DNA of 23,457 nt from Phoronis ovalis (lineage: Eukaryota; Phoronida; Phoronidae), in assembly GCA_028565635.1 (NCBI GenBank), contig JAOXYB010076277.1, positions 1 through 23,457 of the forward strand, written 5' to 3'. How positions within the stretch are numbered: position 1 is the first letter of the stretch; the number at the start of each line of letters is the position of its first letter. A program made the translations under genes and the position numbers. Shown here one piece after another: positions 1-22,404 of the stretch. The notes beneath the pieces are model-generated. The model was not told where the DNA came from. It worked only from the letters and a program-made list of their open reading frames with translations, and made no database searches.

Positions 1-233
1 GACCGTATTTACACCCCTAACGAAGTGAAATTTTAACGATTACCCTAACGAAGTGAAACTTCCAAACAACACCCCCTAGGAAGTGTCACACCTCCAAAAA
101 ACCACCCTTTTTCGTCATTTTAGCCAAAAAACAGACCCTAAGCGCGTAACGGCGGTTCGAAAAACATACCAGTCCTCGAAATTTTGTTGGAACATGCGTA
201 CCCACTTTCATATTGACCACCCCCCGGGCCCTG
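1..233 (-). repeat. End of a dispersed repeat, probably a DNA element terminus
   Basis: The segment is more GC-rich than the DNA that follows and contains two near-identical blocks (CTAACGAAGTGAAA at about 17 and 46) followed by homopolymer-rich blocks. On the minus strand it begins with CAGGGCCCGGGGGGTGGTC at 233. The abrupt change to AT-rich DNA just after 233 suggests an element boundary. The other end lies outside the window, so neither terminal inverted repeat nor target duplication can be tested. The CAGGGCC start resembles the terminus of the element at 11371-11796, which suggests but does not prove a shared transposase type. No coding potential was seen. Confidence 0.45.
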
Positions 234-1388
234 TTTTATCCTAATTTACATAAATCTTCAACCTGTTTTTTAGCGGTCTAATTCTTTACTTAGAAATATT
301 ACAATTATATATTCAGAACACATATACATTCCGATTCGTAACAAGCATTCCTGATGAGGAACAGCACCACGAAATAAAGTTTTAATTTTAAATACAATGA
401 CTGAATGAGACTCAGAACCGGTCAGAAGCCACATGCGTACATAAGTCATAACTTCATAAGTCATAACAAATATTAATTACTACTAGTACTAGTACCAAGT
501 TATAAATGCATTTTTAGTATTAAAAGTGAAGCTATCAGAAACCATAAATAGCATATCAAGCACATCAAATTTTACCCTGATTTTACACACTATCCGCTAA
601 TGAGCAGTAAACTGTACTACTGAAACCGCAGACTGAAACCATGCAATCATGAATATGCATAACAAATTTGCCGCCCTCCTCTGCTCATGAGGCAAGCTAA
701 CACATAGGTCAAGGTCAAATTCCTTTCGTGCTGCCAACGAACTTTCTAAAATTGTATTTTGTAATGAAGTTTAAAGTTCTAATATATAGGTATTACTTTG
801 TTTACAAAATATATCTGAACTGTTAAACTTTTTCTCAGTTATCACACATTTGACTGTACAACAACTCTGAATGTGCGGCTAAGTATGCAAAACATATTTG
901 GGAGCAGTCTTTATTTTGTTGCTAATAGCAGCCTCGTTATGGTTAGTTGTCTAATGGTGGACAAGTGTATTCTAACCGAGGTATTTTTGTTACAAACGAT
1001 TATGATAATTTTCTGAATCAGACTCGTGTATGTTTAGTTAATAATTTGTCTGTGTTATGTTACAAGAAACTGGGATTTTTTTATCACACTCTTAGTTATA
1101 TATGTTGTCTATTATTTAATTAAAACCTCGTTTTTAATTAAACGTTTTCAAGCCTTGGAAAACGGGGTTTTAAATTTTTAAAACAATCCAGAACCAGTTA
1201 ATATCTGTTCTTATTCTTACGTTTAATCTTTAAACTTAATAATAAGCACCCTGAACTACTGTTAGTATTAGTGTAAATGTAGTGAATTAGTCCAAAATAC
1301 CAGTTGTAGCCCATCATTAATCTAGGATGTTCAATATGTTATTGTTCATTTTTAGAAAACTGAAGAAAGGATTTTTTTGTAATTTAAG
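234..1388. other. Non-coding upstream region of the CFAP100 gene
   Basis: AT-rich DNA with no credible coding exon on either strand. It should contain the promoter and 5' untranslated region of the downstream gene. A possible splice acceptor (TTTTTAG ending at 1355) lies 33 bases before the ATG, so the start codon may sit in a second exon after an untranslated first exon that I could not place. An in-frame TAA at 1380-1382 closes the reading frame just upstream of the ATG at 1389. I saw no convincing TATA box or RFX X-box. Confidence 0.5.
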
Positions 1389-13188
<11,800 letters not shown>

Positions 13189-15256
13189 ACAGTTGCTATC
13201 CAGTCTTTGTCTATATTGTGTGGATGTACGAATATAAACATTGTTGATTGTGATTATTATAATCAAAAAGCAATAGAAATGGTCCAGGGCTGTCAAATGT
13301 GAAGTTTTCATGTAACATTTGTTACTAATTATAAGTCAAATGTATTCATTTTTCTTCTACCAACAGGGGGCAGCATGTTTGATGCGTGTTTATCCAGAAC
13401 TCAGATTATATATTTTAAGAAAATCTGCCTTGTTTTCTGAACCATTTTTAGTGAGGATAAAATGTTTTAAAACTGTGAATATTTGAATTATCAAACAATG
13501 ATTTTGCTTTATTTAATGATTTAAAGTAAAGATTGTTATTCTTAGAATATCTGCAGTTTGAATATTAAAAAAATTGTAGATCTATTTTGGCTAGGATCCT
13601 GTTTTTACAATAATACTAAATTGTTTCATGCCTTAACACACGATTAATGGAAAATAGTCCAAAGTTCTAGCTAAGGGGTGTAAGCTTAAAAAATTAAAAT
13701 CCTTTGTTTCAAAGGGAGTAAGAAGGTCACTGAAGATTGTAGTGACATATAAAGTTTTATACTGATTTCAGCTAAAAATTAATGAAAAATTGTATGTAAT
13801 AAGAGGAGAAAGACTCAATAAGGATGTATAAAATAATGTAGTCTCATCTTCATAACGGCAACAGAATTCTATACTATATGGAGAATATACGTCACTATGC
13901 ATGCAGATGATGTATAAGCTAGATATTGTACAGTGTTTTAATTCGCTGGTAATATTTATATAAAAACATCAGTTTGCCATAAATTTGATATGCATATAAT
14001 ATATATATAATGTGGTTAAAATATGTATACTGCATTCATGGCAGCTATATCTTGCAGCTCCAGTATATACATGACTGTATGGTTGAACTATAACATATCC
14101 TTTCAGTTCATTCTGAAATAGATAATATCCAATAAATGTGAATCAGACAGTATTTATTCATTTAATTAGATGTAAAAAGATTATGGAATCAAAAATTGCG
14201 AATTTTGAAATTAGCCCTCATCGATTTCGAAGGGTACATCTATTGTTTTCTTAAACATTTATTTTGCATACTTCTGAATTCTTATTTTTGGAATCCTTTC
14301 ATTCAAGAATTTCCACAATCTGGTTCTCACCATACCCGACCTATTCTCTGCACTAAATACCAAAACTCCAGCGTCATTTGGATTTAAAAAAAAAAAAAAA
14401 TTTCAATCAAATAAATATATTTCGAATTTCGTTTATCTATTATTTAACAAAACGTACTACCCATGAACTTTATGTTCTGAATCTGTTACCTCTACATAAT
14501 TTGCAAATATTTTGCACTATATATTTCGGGCTTATCTACACTTTCGCGAACGGATTATAATTAGGAGATCGCGCGAAATCAGGGCAACCCAAAAACATTA
14601 TCGCCCTTGCATTATGCCTGAAGGAACTTTCATCTTTACATATTTACACTGGTTTACAAAAAATGATATAAAAGAGGAACCATCATATTCCAGATTGCTG
14701 AATAATTATATATCTGGATAGGGTTGTGCCCCAGAACCCGTAACGCTGTTTCAACAATTGAATTAAAATCTTGTACAAATGTGTTCGCGTTTAAACACTG
14801 ATTATGGCTATGTAAAAAGTAAACGCAATTCAGTTCCCATTATTAATACACTATGTGCGAAAACCTATAGAAAATATTGAAAGAAAGTTTGTATTCACAA
14901 TGCGCCATGTTTATAAGGAGAACTGTTGTACAAATATCTTTTGAGTAAGAGTCTAATTTGGCCAATAAACGCACTTGACTGAAACGAGGTGAGATCCGAT
15001 AAGGCAGAATTTCTATTCTGACGTATTCTTAACTGCATGGAAAACAGCTGGATATTCAAACCATTGCTTATAGTCTACTATTCATAAAACGATCGAATAC
15101 AGGATTAATATAGTGTATTAACCCGGATATTAACCTCACAATTTTCTTTTCAAGAAAGTGATCAAGAACACTATATTCATGTATGAACATTATATCTTAA
15201 TCAAGCTGGCAACGGAGTTTGTTAGTTTAATAGAAAGGAGAATATAATTATATAAA
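13189..15256. other. Intergenic: CFAP100 3' flank and upstream of the CUB gene
   Basis: AT-rich, with no supported exon on either strand; open frames here are short and lack family features or splice context. Candidate polyadenylation signals for CFAP100 are ATTAAA at 13564 and AATAAA at 14131, neither decisive. A run of about 15 A follows 14385. The last few hundred bases should contain the promoter and 5' leader of the downstream gene, but no clear TATA box was identified. Confidence 0.5.
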
Positions 15257-15335
15257 ATGAAAAAAGAAAAACCTAGACATTTGTCGATTATATTATTTAT
15301 TCTACACGCGATAGTATTCAGAATATATGCAGAAG
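15257..15335 (+). CDS. Signal-peptide exon of the CUB-domain protein
   Basis: The exon encodes a basic start (MKKEKPRH), a hydrophobic core (LSIILFILHAIVF) and a plausible signal-peptidase site after IYA, before EG. It ends in phase 1 at AGAAG|GTAAGG, the usual phase after a secretion-signal exon and compatible with module shuffling. The ATG at 15257 is preceded by ATATAAA. No earlier in-frame Met was considered because the hydrophobic segment directly follows this one. Confidence 0.8.
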
Positions 15336-18300
15336 GTAAGGATTTAAAGTAAAACGCTTTTCGCAACCTATTTTTACGCAGCAGTGATAATAATTAACGA
15401 ACATTAAAACAAACTTATTACAATTTATTCTGCGAATAACTTGTATATACCCATTCAAACATAATTTTTCTGATGACGTTTGTAAATTTACTAAATACTC
15501 TGAGACTTATGTACTAATCAAAAAAATTATATTGGCCATAACCAAAGTGGGAAACAAATATAGATTTGCAATAAAATTCTGACTAAAATATAATCCCAAA
15601 TGAAATTGTTAGGTAATAAATTTAAATGAATGACTGGATAAAATATATTGTACTACCATGATCAGTTGCCATTTTAAAATCCGGGTTTATGCATGTTAAC
15701 ATATTATCTATACGTAGGACAATTTAGTTAGCTTGTATTGCGAGGCACACATTTACTACTGAAGGGTACTTTACTTTCGTCATGCGAAATAATGTGTATA
15801 TTTATTTTATACTCCATTAGCGGGAAACACAATGGTCAAGCGTTGAATAAGTTGTTTAAGCAAGTTTAAGTTCGACAGAGCAAACATGTCTGTGCGTCAT
15901 AATGAATTAAAGTAAATATGTTGATATCTGTTATCAAAATTGTAAAAAAAAATAAAACAATTGTATTCAGTGCAAACCTTTTAGTGAAAATAAGTATGAC
16001 AATATCCGTAAAGCTTTCACCAAGGATGTTAAGGATTATATTGCGGACTATTTACTATTTCTAATCGGACTATTTACTATTTTTAATGACAAACGAATAT
16101 TTAAAAGATTCTCAAACCTGTCAAACTATACCCGTGAAGCGTATGAAATTAGAAATGAAAACATATTTCTTCAACAACAAACAGCAAAGTAATGTTATTT
16201 TCCTATGTGTGACTCATAAGCCCTTGTGGCTGGGTGTTCATATATGTAGGTAAAAAAACAAATTGTATTTATAGGTAATTGTTGTAACACGTGTCACGTT
16301 AATAAAATAAGATACTACTGCTACTATTACTACATTCATGTCAAACTTAGCCAAATGTTTGGCTTCTATCCGGAGGTTTTACCCTCTTTTGTAAATACCC
16401 TGCTAAAATATAACTCTCATTTCTTATATAAATAGCGAAGAGAGATTGTTCTTGAACACTATCTCAACTTAAATTATGGGTTATGCCCATGCCCAAATGA
16501 ATTTAGCAAAGACTAATTTTGAATATTGAGGGGAGTTTATTTGATTCAATAGCCACAAGAAAATGTATACCTGATGCATTAAGCTTCGATCATAGACTAT
16601 AATTTGTTTTCTTAGGCTTTGCAACGTATAAATTATGCGAAACAGAAATAGTCGAAGCTTCTGCAGGTGGACTAATTCAAAGTCCCAACTATCCATCGAA
16701 ATACCCGCATGCGGTTAATTGCTCTATACGAATACAAACATCTCCAGGCTACGTAATTACGGTAAGTTCAGATACACGTTGATAGGTAAATAAATAAGAA
16801 ATGTGCCAAATTTATTTTAAAAAATTGTGAATTACAGTGACTGCATGCATTGCTGCTATATTTATTAATACTGATATGTGTAGATACATATCATTCAGTA
16901 TACATAAACATATTTCAATGTTATAAAAGTACTTTTAGAAAAATAATATGCATATATGCATATTTTCTAAAGGTATAGGCCTAAACAATTTTAGTATATG
17001 AAGATGTGTTTGATATTGTTTGATAGGTTATCCTCCTTTTGGCTATCTACTAGTCAAATAGAAATGCTGAAACTGTTTTCTTTCATTTAATAATACACAT
17101 TATCTAATGCACACCGTGAAAGGCTGTTGATAAAGCTTTTAAATATAGTATAATTATTGTAATTTCAGATTTACAACGATTTAACTGAGTATTACTTCCA
17201 CTTAGAGGGCCCGGACGCTGACCTTTGTGGAGGGTGCTGCGATTGGTTAGAAATAAATGACGTGGGTGTCCCCACAAACCAAGTTACTTTAAAAGAGAAG
17301 TCATGCGGCGTCCTAGAAAACGTAGAAGTCACGTCAGTATCTAATGGAATAGATATTTTGTTTTATTCAGATGGCTCTGTCACTGAAAAAGGCTTCAGTT
17401 TACCATTTGAGGGTAAGTGTAAGGAAACAAATAGAAGTTGTATAAAAAAATAAAAATAATAGTTTAAAAAGGATCGAAAAACCATGCATTTGATTAACGT
17501 GATGGTTCATTCCGGAGTTTATTGCTAGATATAAAACTATTACTTTTTGATCCTAGAAAAAAATTCTAACGTTTTTCCTACCGTTCATTTGCACTGTACG
17601 CCGCGTATAGAAGGATTTAATGCATGTATTATGAATATTGTTCAACTTGAACTGTAAGAAATTTACCTATAAGTATAATACCTATCATAAAGAATCACAT
17701 CATTTGGCTAATCTTGCGTTACCAAAACAAAATCAGTTTTTGAATATTTTTTTTAATAGAACTGTTACAGCCTAATAAATCTAGTGTTTCAGTTTATTAT
17801 TTCTCACAATGTTCTGAGCATTAAAATACCGAATGTTAATTTTTTAGGTGGTGGCAATTTTATTTTTTCCACATTTTTTTAGAATTTATATTCAGTCTAC
17901 TAATGTTTTACGGGATGGACGATTTCGCAAATTTTTATTTATTCATTTTATGAATTAAAAACTAATTCAATTTACATGCATAATGTATTAAACATGCAGC
18001 AATTTAGGTACAACTTAGTAAAACTTCATTACTTTCCTTACAGTCGTGCTAACACCATTGCATACTATGTGCGAAGGTTCAAACCTGGTTATAAGGGACA
18101 ATTCTGGAACACTTATTAGCCCTGGATGGCCACGCTTGCAATATCCCGAATACCAACATTGCGAGGTGTATATAACGACAACTCTAGGAGATCAGATTCA
18201 GTTGGAGTCAGAAGCGTTAGATCTAGAAACTCATGACTTCTGTCCGGGTTGTTGCGATTGGGACTGGTTGCAAGTGTACGATGTTGTAGCTGGTTTGTTA

Positions 18301-20993
18301 AGGAATAATTCATGCACAGGAGTTCTAAATGTGACGTCTATTAGCAATGCACTTCGTATTGTATTTCATTCAGACTATTCGAATGGAGGAAGAGGATTCA
18401 AATTAAAATTTCACGGTAGATTTCAGTGCTCTATATTCATGTTATTCTAACCAGTCAACGATTCCAATTACTTGTCTGTTTTTGTAACGTTTCCTACACG
18501 GTTAAAAACACGTATTACCTAAAAAATTAAATAAACATACCCTCTCCAGTTACAAATGCTCGTCCCAAAAGTTCAGAAGATTGAATCTGGCAGGGGTATC
18601 TATTTGGTGGTCAAATTACATAGCTTACGTTTTTGATACGCGTAGTTGTAATTAAGTTCTCCAGTTGACTTAGGTCGCCAATCTTCAATTAGAAGATATT
18701 ATTAGGTGTTTCATTGCTCTTTCTATGGCTATAGTCTGTCTTTCTGCTAATACGTTCCAGAGGACATTTTAAGTTACAAAACACACTGCTTTATGGACTC
18801 TGTGAAGGTGTCAAAATTTGCTCTCATTCGTACAATAAGTTTTTCCACTTTGCCGATGCATTCTATTTAATTTGTGTCTATGTAATTTGCATTTATCCGT
18901 CATAAATTCTTTTTATTTCAGTTAAATCAAAATTAGATGAAACAATTTTGCCTCCCATAGTTGATGCAGATAAAGGCAGAAATAATAGGAATGAAACCGC
19001 ATTACCGATGGGATCACAAGGTAAAGCTATATCTTCTTAATTGAAATTAATTTAGTTAGAGTACATTTCTTGATATACTCTGGATACTTGCTTATAATAA
19101 TAATTGCATCACAGCAAGCCAAATCTAAGAAGTTATCGGTTTTGATGTTTTGTTCCTTGCAACGTTAACTGATACTGAATAGAATGCACGTCACGAAGAC
19201 ACCAATTTCCACCACGACAGGGCACAATGATAAGGTTTTCATTTTTATGTTCTTCATAAGAATTCATTTAAATTTGCAAAGACTAATAAGGATATACTAA
19301 AGAACTAAAGACAGAAAATGTTGGTCAAAGGGGGGTCAAAGGGTAGAAAATATTGTACATGATTATGCACGGTAAAAGTATCAATCACGTTATTTATCAA
19401 TAAACTTGAACGAACAACATCTAAACAATTTCGTTATGTTTTTTTTGCAGACACGGCAGGTATCATAGTGGGAGTTGTCACAGGACTGGTATTTATTGCT
19501 CTGCCTGTCGCAGGCTGTATAATCATTTCAATGCATAAGAAAGGAAGGTGAGAATTGATAACTTTCCATTTTATCCTATTATGTTAAATTCAAACTCTGG
19601 TTGTTGCCTCCTATGAATCATTTTCAGTCAGATTAGTTTTGAAACATTTTGCACAGGATCTTAATGTTGTGCGCGTAAAAATAAATATTTCATAGATGGA
19701 ATTCATTTGTCTTTTTAGGAAAAGGTTACCAACAAAATTTTTTTGCTGCACTGTTGGACCATTACCCGATACACCAAGGTTTGTAGATAACATGTTATAT
19801 GCAACAGGGACCTGAATATCCGACTTTACTACCAAATGGTCATATATTCCGATATTTTTGTTATCTGATGGTACACAGCTTACATAGCTTGGTTTTACCC
19901 CTTGTTTATTCAATATTTACGCAAGATTAAATACAATTAACAATGCCAGTAAAATTGACAGTCTTTTTGTGTCTTGATGGAGTATAATCAACAACGGCAC
20001 TAAATAGTGAAGCTTTAGTATGGCAGGTAGCTGTAAAATGTTTTCAGAGATCAGATAGTTTTTGCAAATCGTATTGTCACTTCTGGACCATGTGTGTTTC
20101 CATTTTTCAGAGAAGCTTCGCCTGATTTGAAATACCTAGAGGATTCCTTTAGCTCATTGGCCGGTAACTCTCCACGATTTCCAGTTCAAACGTCATATAA
20201 TGATGCCACTGAAAACCAATCGCAGACACCATCTATTGCTACACCAAGAGACTTCGATCAATCATTGGGCAGTGACAGTTCTAAAGAATTACAGGAAATC
20301 TTCAAAACAAATGAAGTACAACAGTCGGATGCAGATTCCAATTGCAAAGTAACCGATTTGTCTCTCACTGATAATCGTATTCCCGTCCCGTCGATCACTG
20401 TAACTGACACTGGAAGGGCTACACCTGTTGTACTCTTTAACGTTGGGCACAGGAATGAACCGCAAGACACGAATGACGTGTGTCAAGACGTCGTCCAATC
20501 AGAGAAAGGAAACGGAGAGAGTTTGAAAACAAATAATGTACCAAAAACTCTTGAAATTACGAGCGACAACGATGAGAGTTTACAAAAAAGGCGCTCATCC
20601 AGTTTTAGATATCCAAAGTCAAATATTGTAATTCTTCCACCGTTACGATCTTCAAGTTTTAGAGAAACGGGAACACATCAACGCAAATCGAAAGAAACTA
20701 CAAGTATAAACATAAACACAGAGAACGAAAAGTCATTAGTGCTTGATAATGATCAAAAACAGATGCATTTAAGCACCTCAGAACCCATCATTAAATTTAC
20801 AACAAAAGAGGACGACCAACTTATAGACCGACATTCTGCCAACAGTAGAATAGCGCTAGCTAGTGACTTGGAAGATAGGGATATCTCTGCTATTAAGGAC
20901 ACCTGCTATGTTGTGAATCTACCGCAAAAATTCACCCAGAACGAAGGCACAGAAAATGAAAATGAGAACTACGGTGATGAATCATGTGTATAA
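15257..20993 (+). CDS. Two-CUB-domain single-pass membrane protein, multi-exon
   Basis: Predicted type I cell-surface protein of 659 aa with no family name I can assign. Exons: 15257-15335, 16616-16761, 17169-17412, 18044-18415, 18922-19020, 19451-19547, 19719-19778, 20111-20993; all phases agree. Order: signal peptide (1-25), CUB1 (34-157), CUB2 (166-280), a 34-residue stalk, membrane helix (about 317-341), and a 318-residue cytoplasmic tail. Potential N-glycosylation sites occur in CUB1 (NCS), CUB2 (NNS, NVT) and the stalk (NET). CUB domains bind proteins or sugars, often with calcium; ligand and role here are unknown. The tail is Ser/Thr/Asn/Asp-rich, lacks a recognisable kinase or other enzyme domain, and carries basic-serine motifs, suggesting a phosphorylation-regulated adaptor region. 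It could be a lineage-specific receptor. Domain calls are firm; function is not. Confidence 0.87.
16044..16087. repeat. 22-bp tandem duplication
   Basis: Two adjacent 22-bp units, CGGACTATTTACTATTTCTA and following AT, then the same with TTTT in place of TTCT. One mismatch separates them. It lies in the first intron of the CUB-domain gene and has no evident function. Confidence 0.9.
16200..16340 (+). repeat. Possible retroelement 3' tail ending in a microsatellite
   Basis: A GC-richer patch, CATAAGCCCTTGTGGCTGGG, is followed by AATAAAATAAG and a TACTACTGCTACTATTACTAC microsatellite. A short hairpin-capable region ending in simple repeats is the usual look of a LINE or SINE 3' end. No reverse transcriptase sequence is present, so this is a weak, pattern-based call. 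Confidence 0.3.
16616..17412 (+). CDS. CUB domain 1 (two exons)
   Basis: Exons 16616-16761 and 17169-17412 encode residues 27-156, split by a phase-0 intron after GYVIT. CUB hallmarks are GGLIQSPNYPSKYP, NCSIRI, DWLEIND, KSCG and the closing GFSLPF. Cysteines lie at 34, 62, 95, 98, 99 and 121: the usual four plus two extra from LCGGCCDW. The module is flanked by phase-1 introns. Confidence 0.9.
16931..16974. repeat. AT-rich palindrome
   Basis: CTTTTAGAAAA..ATATGCAT is mirrored by ATGCATATTTTCTAAAGG, giving a nearly perfect inverted repeat with almost no loop. It lies in the intron that splits CUB1. It could be a small foldback element remnant; no target duplication was identified. Confidence 0.7.
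18044..18415 (+). CDS. CUB domain 2 (single exon)
   Basis: One 372-nt exon, phase 1 on both sides, encodes residues 157-280, so the whole domain is a symmetric module. Hallmarks are SGTLISPGWPRLQYPEYQHC, CCDWDWLQVYD, NSCTG, ALRIVFHSDYSNGGRGFKLKF. Cysteines at 166, 196, 223, 226, 227 and 247 repeat the six-cysteine layout of CUB1, including the inserted FCPGCCDW. Reading past the donor meets a stop at 18448-18450, so an unspliced transcript would encode a secreted two-CUB form; this is only a possibility. Confidence 0.93.
18922..19547 (+). CDS. Stalk and transmembrane exons of the CUB protein
   Basis: Exon 18922-19020 encodes a short hydrophilic stalk (DETILPPIVDADKGRNNRNE). Exon 19451-19547 encodes one hydrophobic helix, AGIIVGVVTGLVFIALPVAG onward to IIIS, followed by the stop-transfer charges MHKKGR. 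Small-residue GxxxG-like spacing (GVVTG) could support helix pairing. Both exons fit the phase of their neighbours. The orientation with charges after the helix supports type I topology. Confidence 0.88.
19719..20993 (+). CDS. Cytoplasmic tail of the CUB protein (two exons)
   Basis: A 60-nt exon (19719-19778) encodes RKRLPTKFFCCTVGPLPDTP, a basic juxtamembrane stretch with a CC pair that could be palmitoylated. The 883-nt last exon (20111-20993) encodes residues 367-659 and ends at TAA. The tail is polar and probably disordered. RSSSFR occurs at 527-532 and again at 545-550, separated by YPKSNIVILPPL. Acidic Ser/Thr patches are common. No ITAM, PDZ-ligand or SH2 motif is clear; the C-terminus is DESCV, which slightly resembles a class I/II PDZ ligand only in its final Val. 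Confidence 0.85.
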
Positions 20994-21925
20994 TATGTCC
21001 CATATACTTTAAAATTCGACACAATATAATTGTATTACGCGTTCTTCATTTGAAAATATTTACTATGAACATAAGTAAAATTAGAAATGCCTAGAGACCT
21101 GTCCTTTCTAGGGAAGCCTGACTAGTCCAATGCATTATACAGTGCACATAACAATAGTTTTCTAAAAAGGAACAATTACTGGGAAAGCAATTCATTTGTA
21201 TAATTATGCGATTGCTTGTTAATTTATAAATTATAGGATAAAAGTAGTTTGATGCCTTAATACCATAATGCAGACAATGGGATAAAAAAGTATCAAGAGG
21301 TCTTTGTTTGATGATCTTTGCATTTTAGTTTATTATGCTAAACTGCGCACATACCTTCCTGTTTGCGTTTTATTGATGAAATATACTCGGATCACATAAC
21401 CCGACAGCGAGAACATAATGTTGTCATTTTCTGTATATTACTAAATCAAATTTCTATAATACAGACGATTGCTCTTTTAAAAATGATGAAAATCACTTAT
21501 TATGCAGCTTCAGCGTATCGGTGAGCTATCCTATTGTAAACATCCATGCACTCCTTACATTATTGCTAGGCATAATTGCTCTCATGCATGGATATTTTGG
21601 ATGACTAGCCGGGTTGACAAACAGTACATCATTTATACGTGAGAGATTTGAGAACTTTCATTTTGCATCTCGTTCTGTAATGAGCAAAAAACTTTAATTC
21701 TGTAAATGTAAAATTAAACCACTGCTATCAGAAACGTGTACTGTAAGGTTGAAAATTAAGTAAGTTTAACTATTCCTTTTTCTTTTTTCCTTATACAAGA
21801 AACAACTAAATGTTTCCTTTTTCCTAATGCAATTGAGAGTTTCAAGAAAAGAGAAACCTAGTTCGAATCTTGAGAATTCGAATTTTGAGCCCAATAAGGA
21901 AAATAAACTCTTTTTTTTTTCCTTA
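20994..21925. other. 3' flank of the CUB gene, no gene seen
   Basis: AT-rich DNA presumably containing the 3' untranslated region. Possible polyadenylation signals are ATTAAA at 21713 and AATAAA at 21902, neither near enough to the stop to be convincing. A 9-bp inverted repeat (ATCCATGCA / TGCATGGAT, 21542-21593) is the only local structure noted. Low-complexity T-rich stretches with CCTTA words occur from about 21770 to 21930. Confidence 0.5.
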
Positions 21926-22099
21926 TTCGATTTTGATCGGTATTTGGATGGATGACCGCTTGGAAATACAGGGTACCGTAGATATATTTTTGCGTATTTT
22001 GACGGAAATTTTTTTTTGTATTGTATGTACGGCAAGTGTGGTTCTATATAAAGACCGTATTGCTTCTTTACAGCTTTCCAAAATGTTCGGAATTTCTGT
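21926..22099 (+). repeat. 5S-rRNA-derived SINE-like repeat, copy 1
   Basis: Starts near TTCGATTTTGATCGG and continues into TTGGATGGATGACCGCTTGG and AATACAGGGTACCGTAG, which matches the 3' third of metazoan 5S rRNA (GTACTTGGATGGGTGACCGC..GGGAATACCGGGTGCTGTAG) at about 32 of 39 positions, compared from memory. This part includes the C-box of the internal pol III promoter. A non-5S body of about 110 bp follows, with TTTTGACGGAAA, GTACGGCAAGTGTGGTTCTA and TATAAAGACCGTATTG, and ends near TGTTCGGAATTTC. Shared with two other copies below. Confidence 0.8.
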
Positions 22100-22229
22100 A
22101 ATGAACTTGAATCGACAAGACACATAGACATCATGCACGCTCATTTTCTGATAAGCTCTTTTTTTCAATCATTACTTTTGTGTGAGCTTCCAGTGTAAAT
22201 TTTTTGGATGCTGACTATTCACTGAGGGT

Positions 22230-22404
22230 TTCGATTTTGATCGGTATTTCGATGGATGATAGCCTTTGAATACCGGGTACGGTAGATATATTTTTGCGTA
22301 TTTTGACGGAAAAAAACATCTTTGTACTGTATGTACGGCAACTGTGATTCTATATAACGATCGTATTACTTCTTTACAATGTTCACGAATGTTTGGAATT
22401 AGTG
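22230..22404 (+). repeat. 5S-rRNA-derived SINE-like repeat, copy 2
   Basis: Same organisation as copy 1 and in the same orientation, starting 304 bp further on with the identical TTCGATTTTGATCGG. The 5S-like portion is more decayed (GATGGATGATAGCCTTTGAA, then TACCGGGTACGGTAGATATA). The body repeats GCGTATTTTGACGGAAA, TGTATGTACGGCAA, TTCTATATAACGATCGTATT and ends GTTTGGAATTAGTG. It carries an ACATCTTTGTACTG segment that copy 1 lacks but copy 3 resembles. Confidence 0.8.

Noticed and set aside
706-718. AGGTCAAGGTCA nuclear-receptor-like site upstream of CFAP100
   Set aside because: A single TCAAGGTCA word about 680 bp from the ATG, with unknown transcription start; expected by chance and unsupported.
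895-970. Possible RFX X-box for a ciliary gene
   Set aside because: GTTATGGTTAG gives at best a half-site; the two inverted half-sites of an X-box are not present.
14196-14721. Three overlapping + strand open frames in the intergenic region
   Set aside because: Short, AT-driven composition, no domain and no consistent splice sites; nothing supports a gene.
18416-18450. Alternative secreted isoform by intron retention
   Set aside because: A stop soon after a donor is expected by chance in AT-rich introns; no transcript evidence can be seen here.
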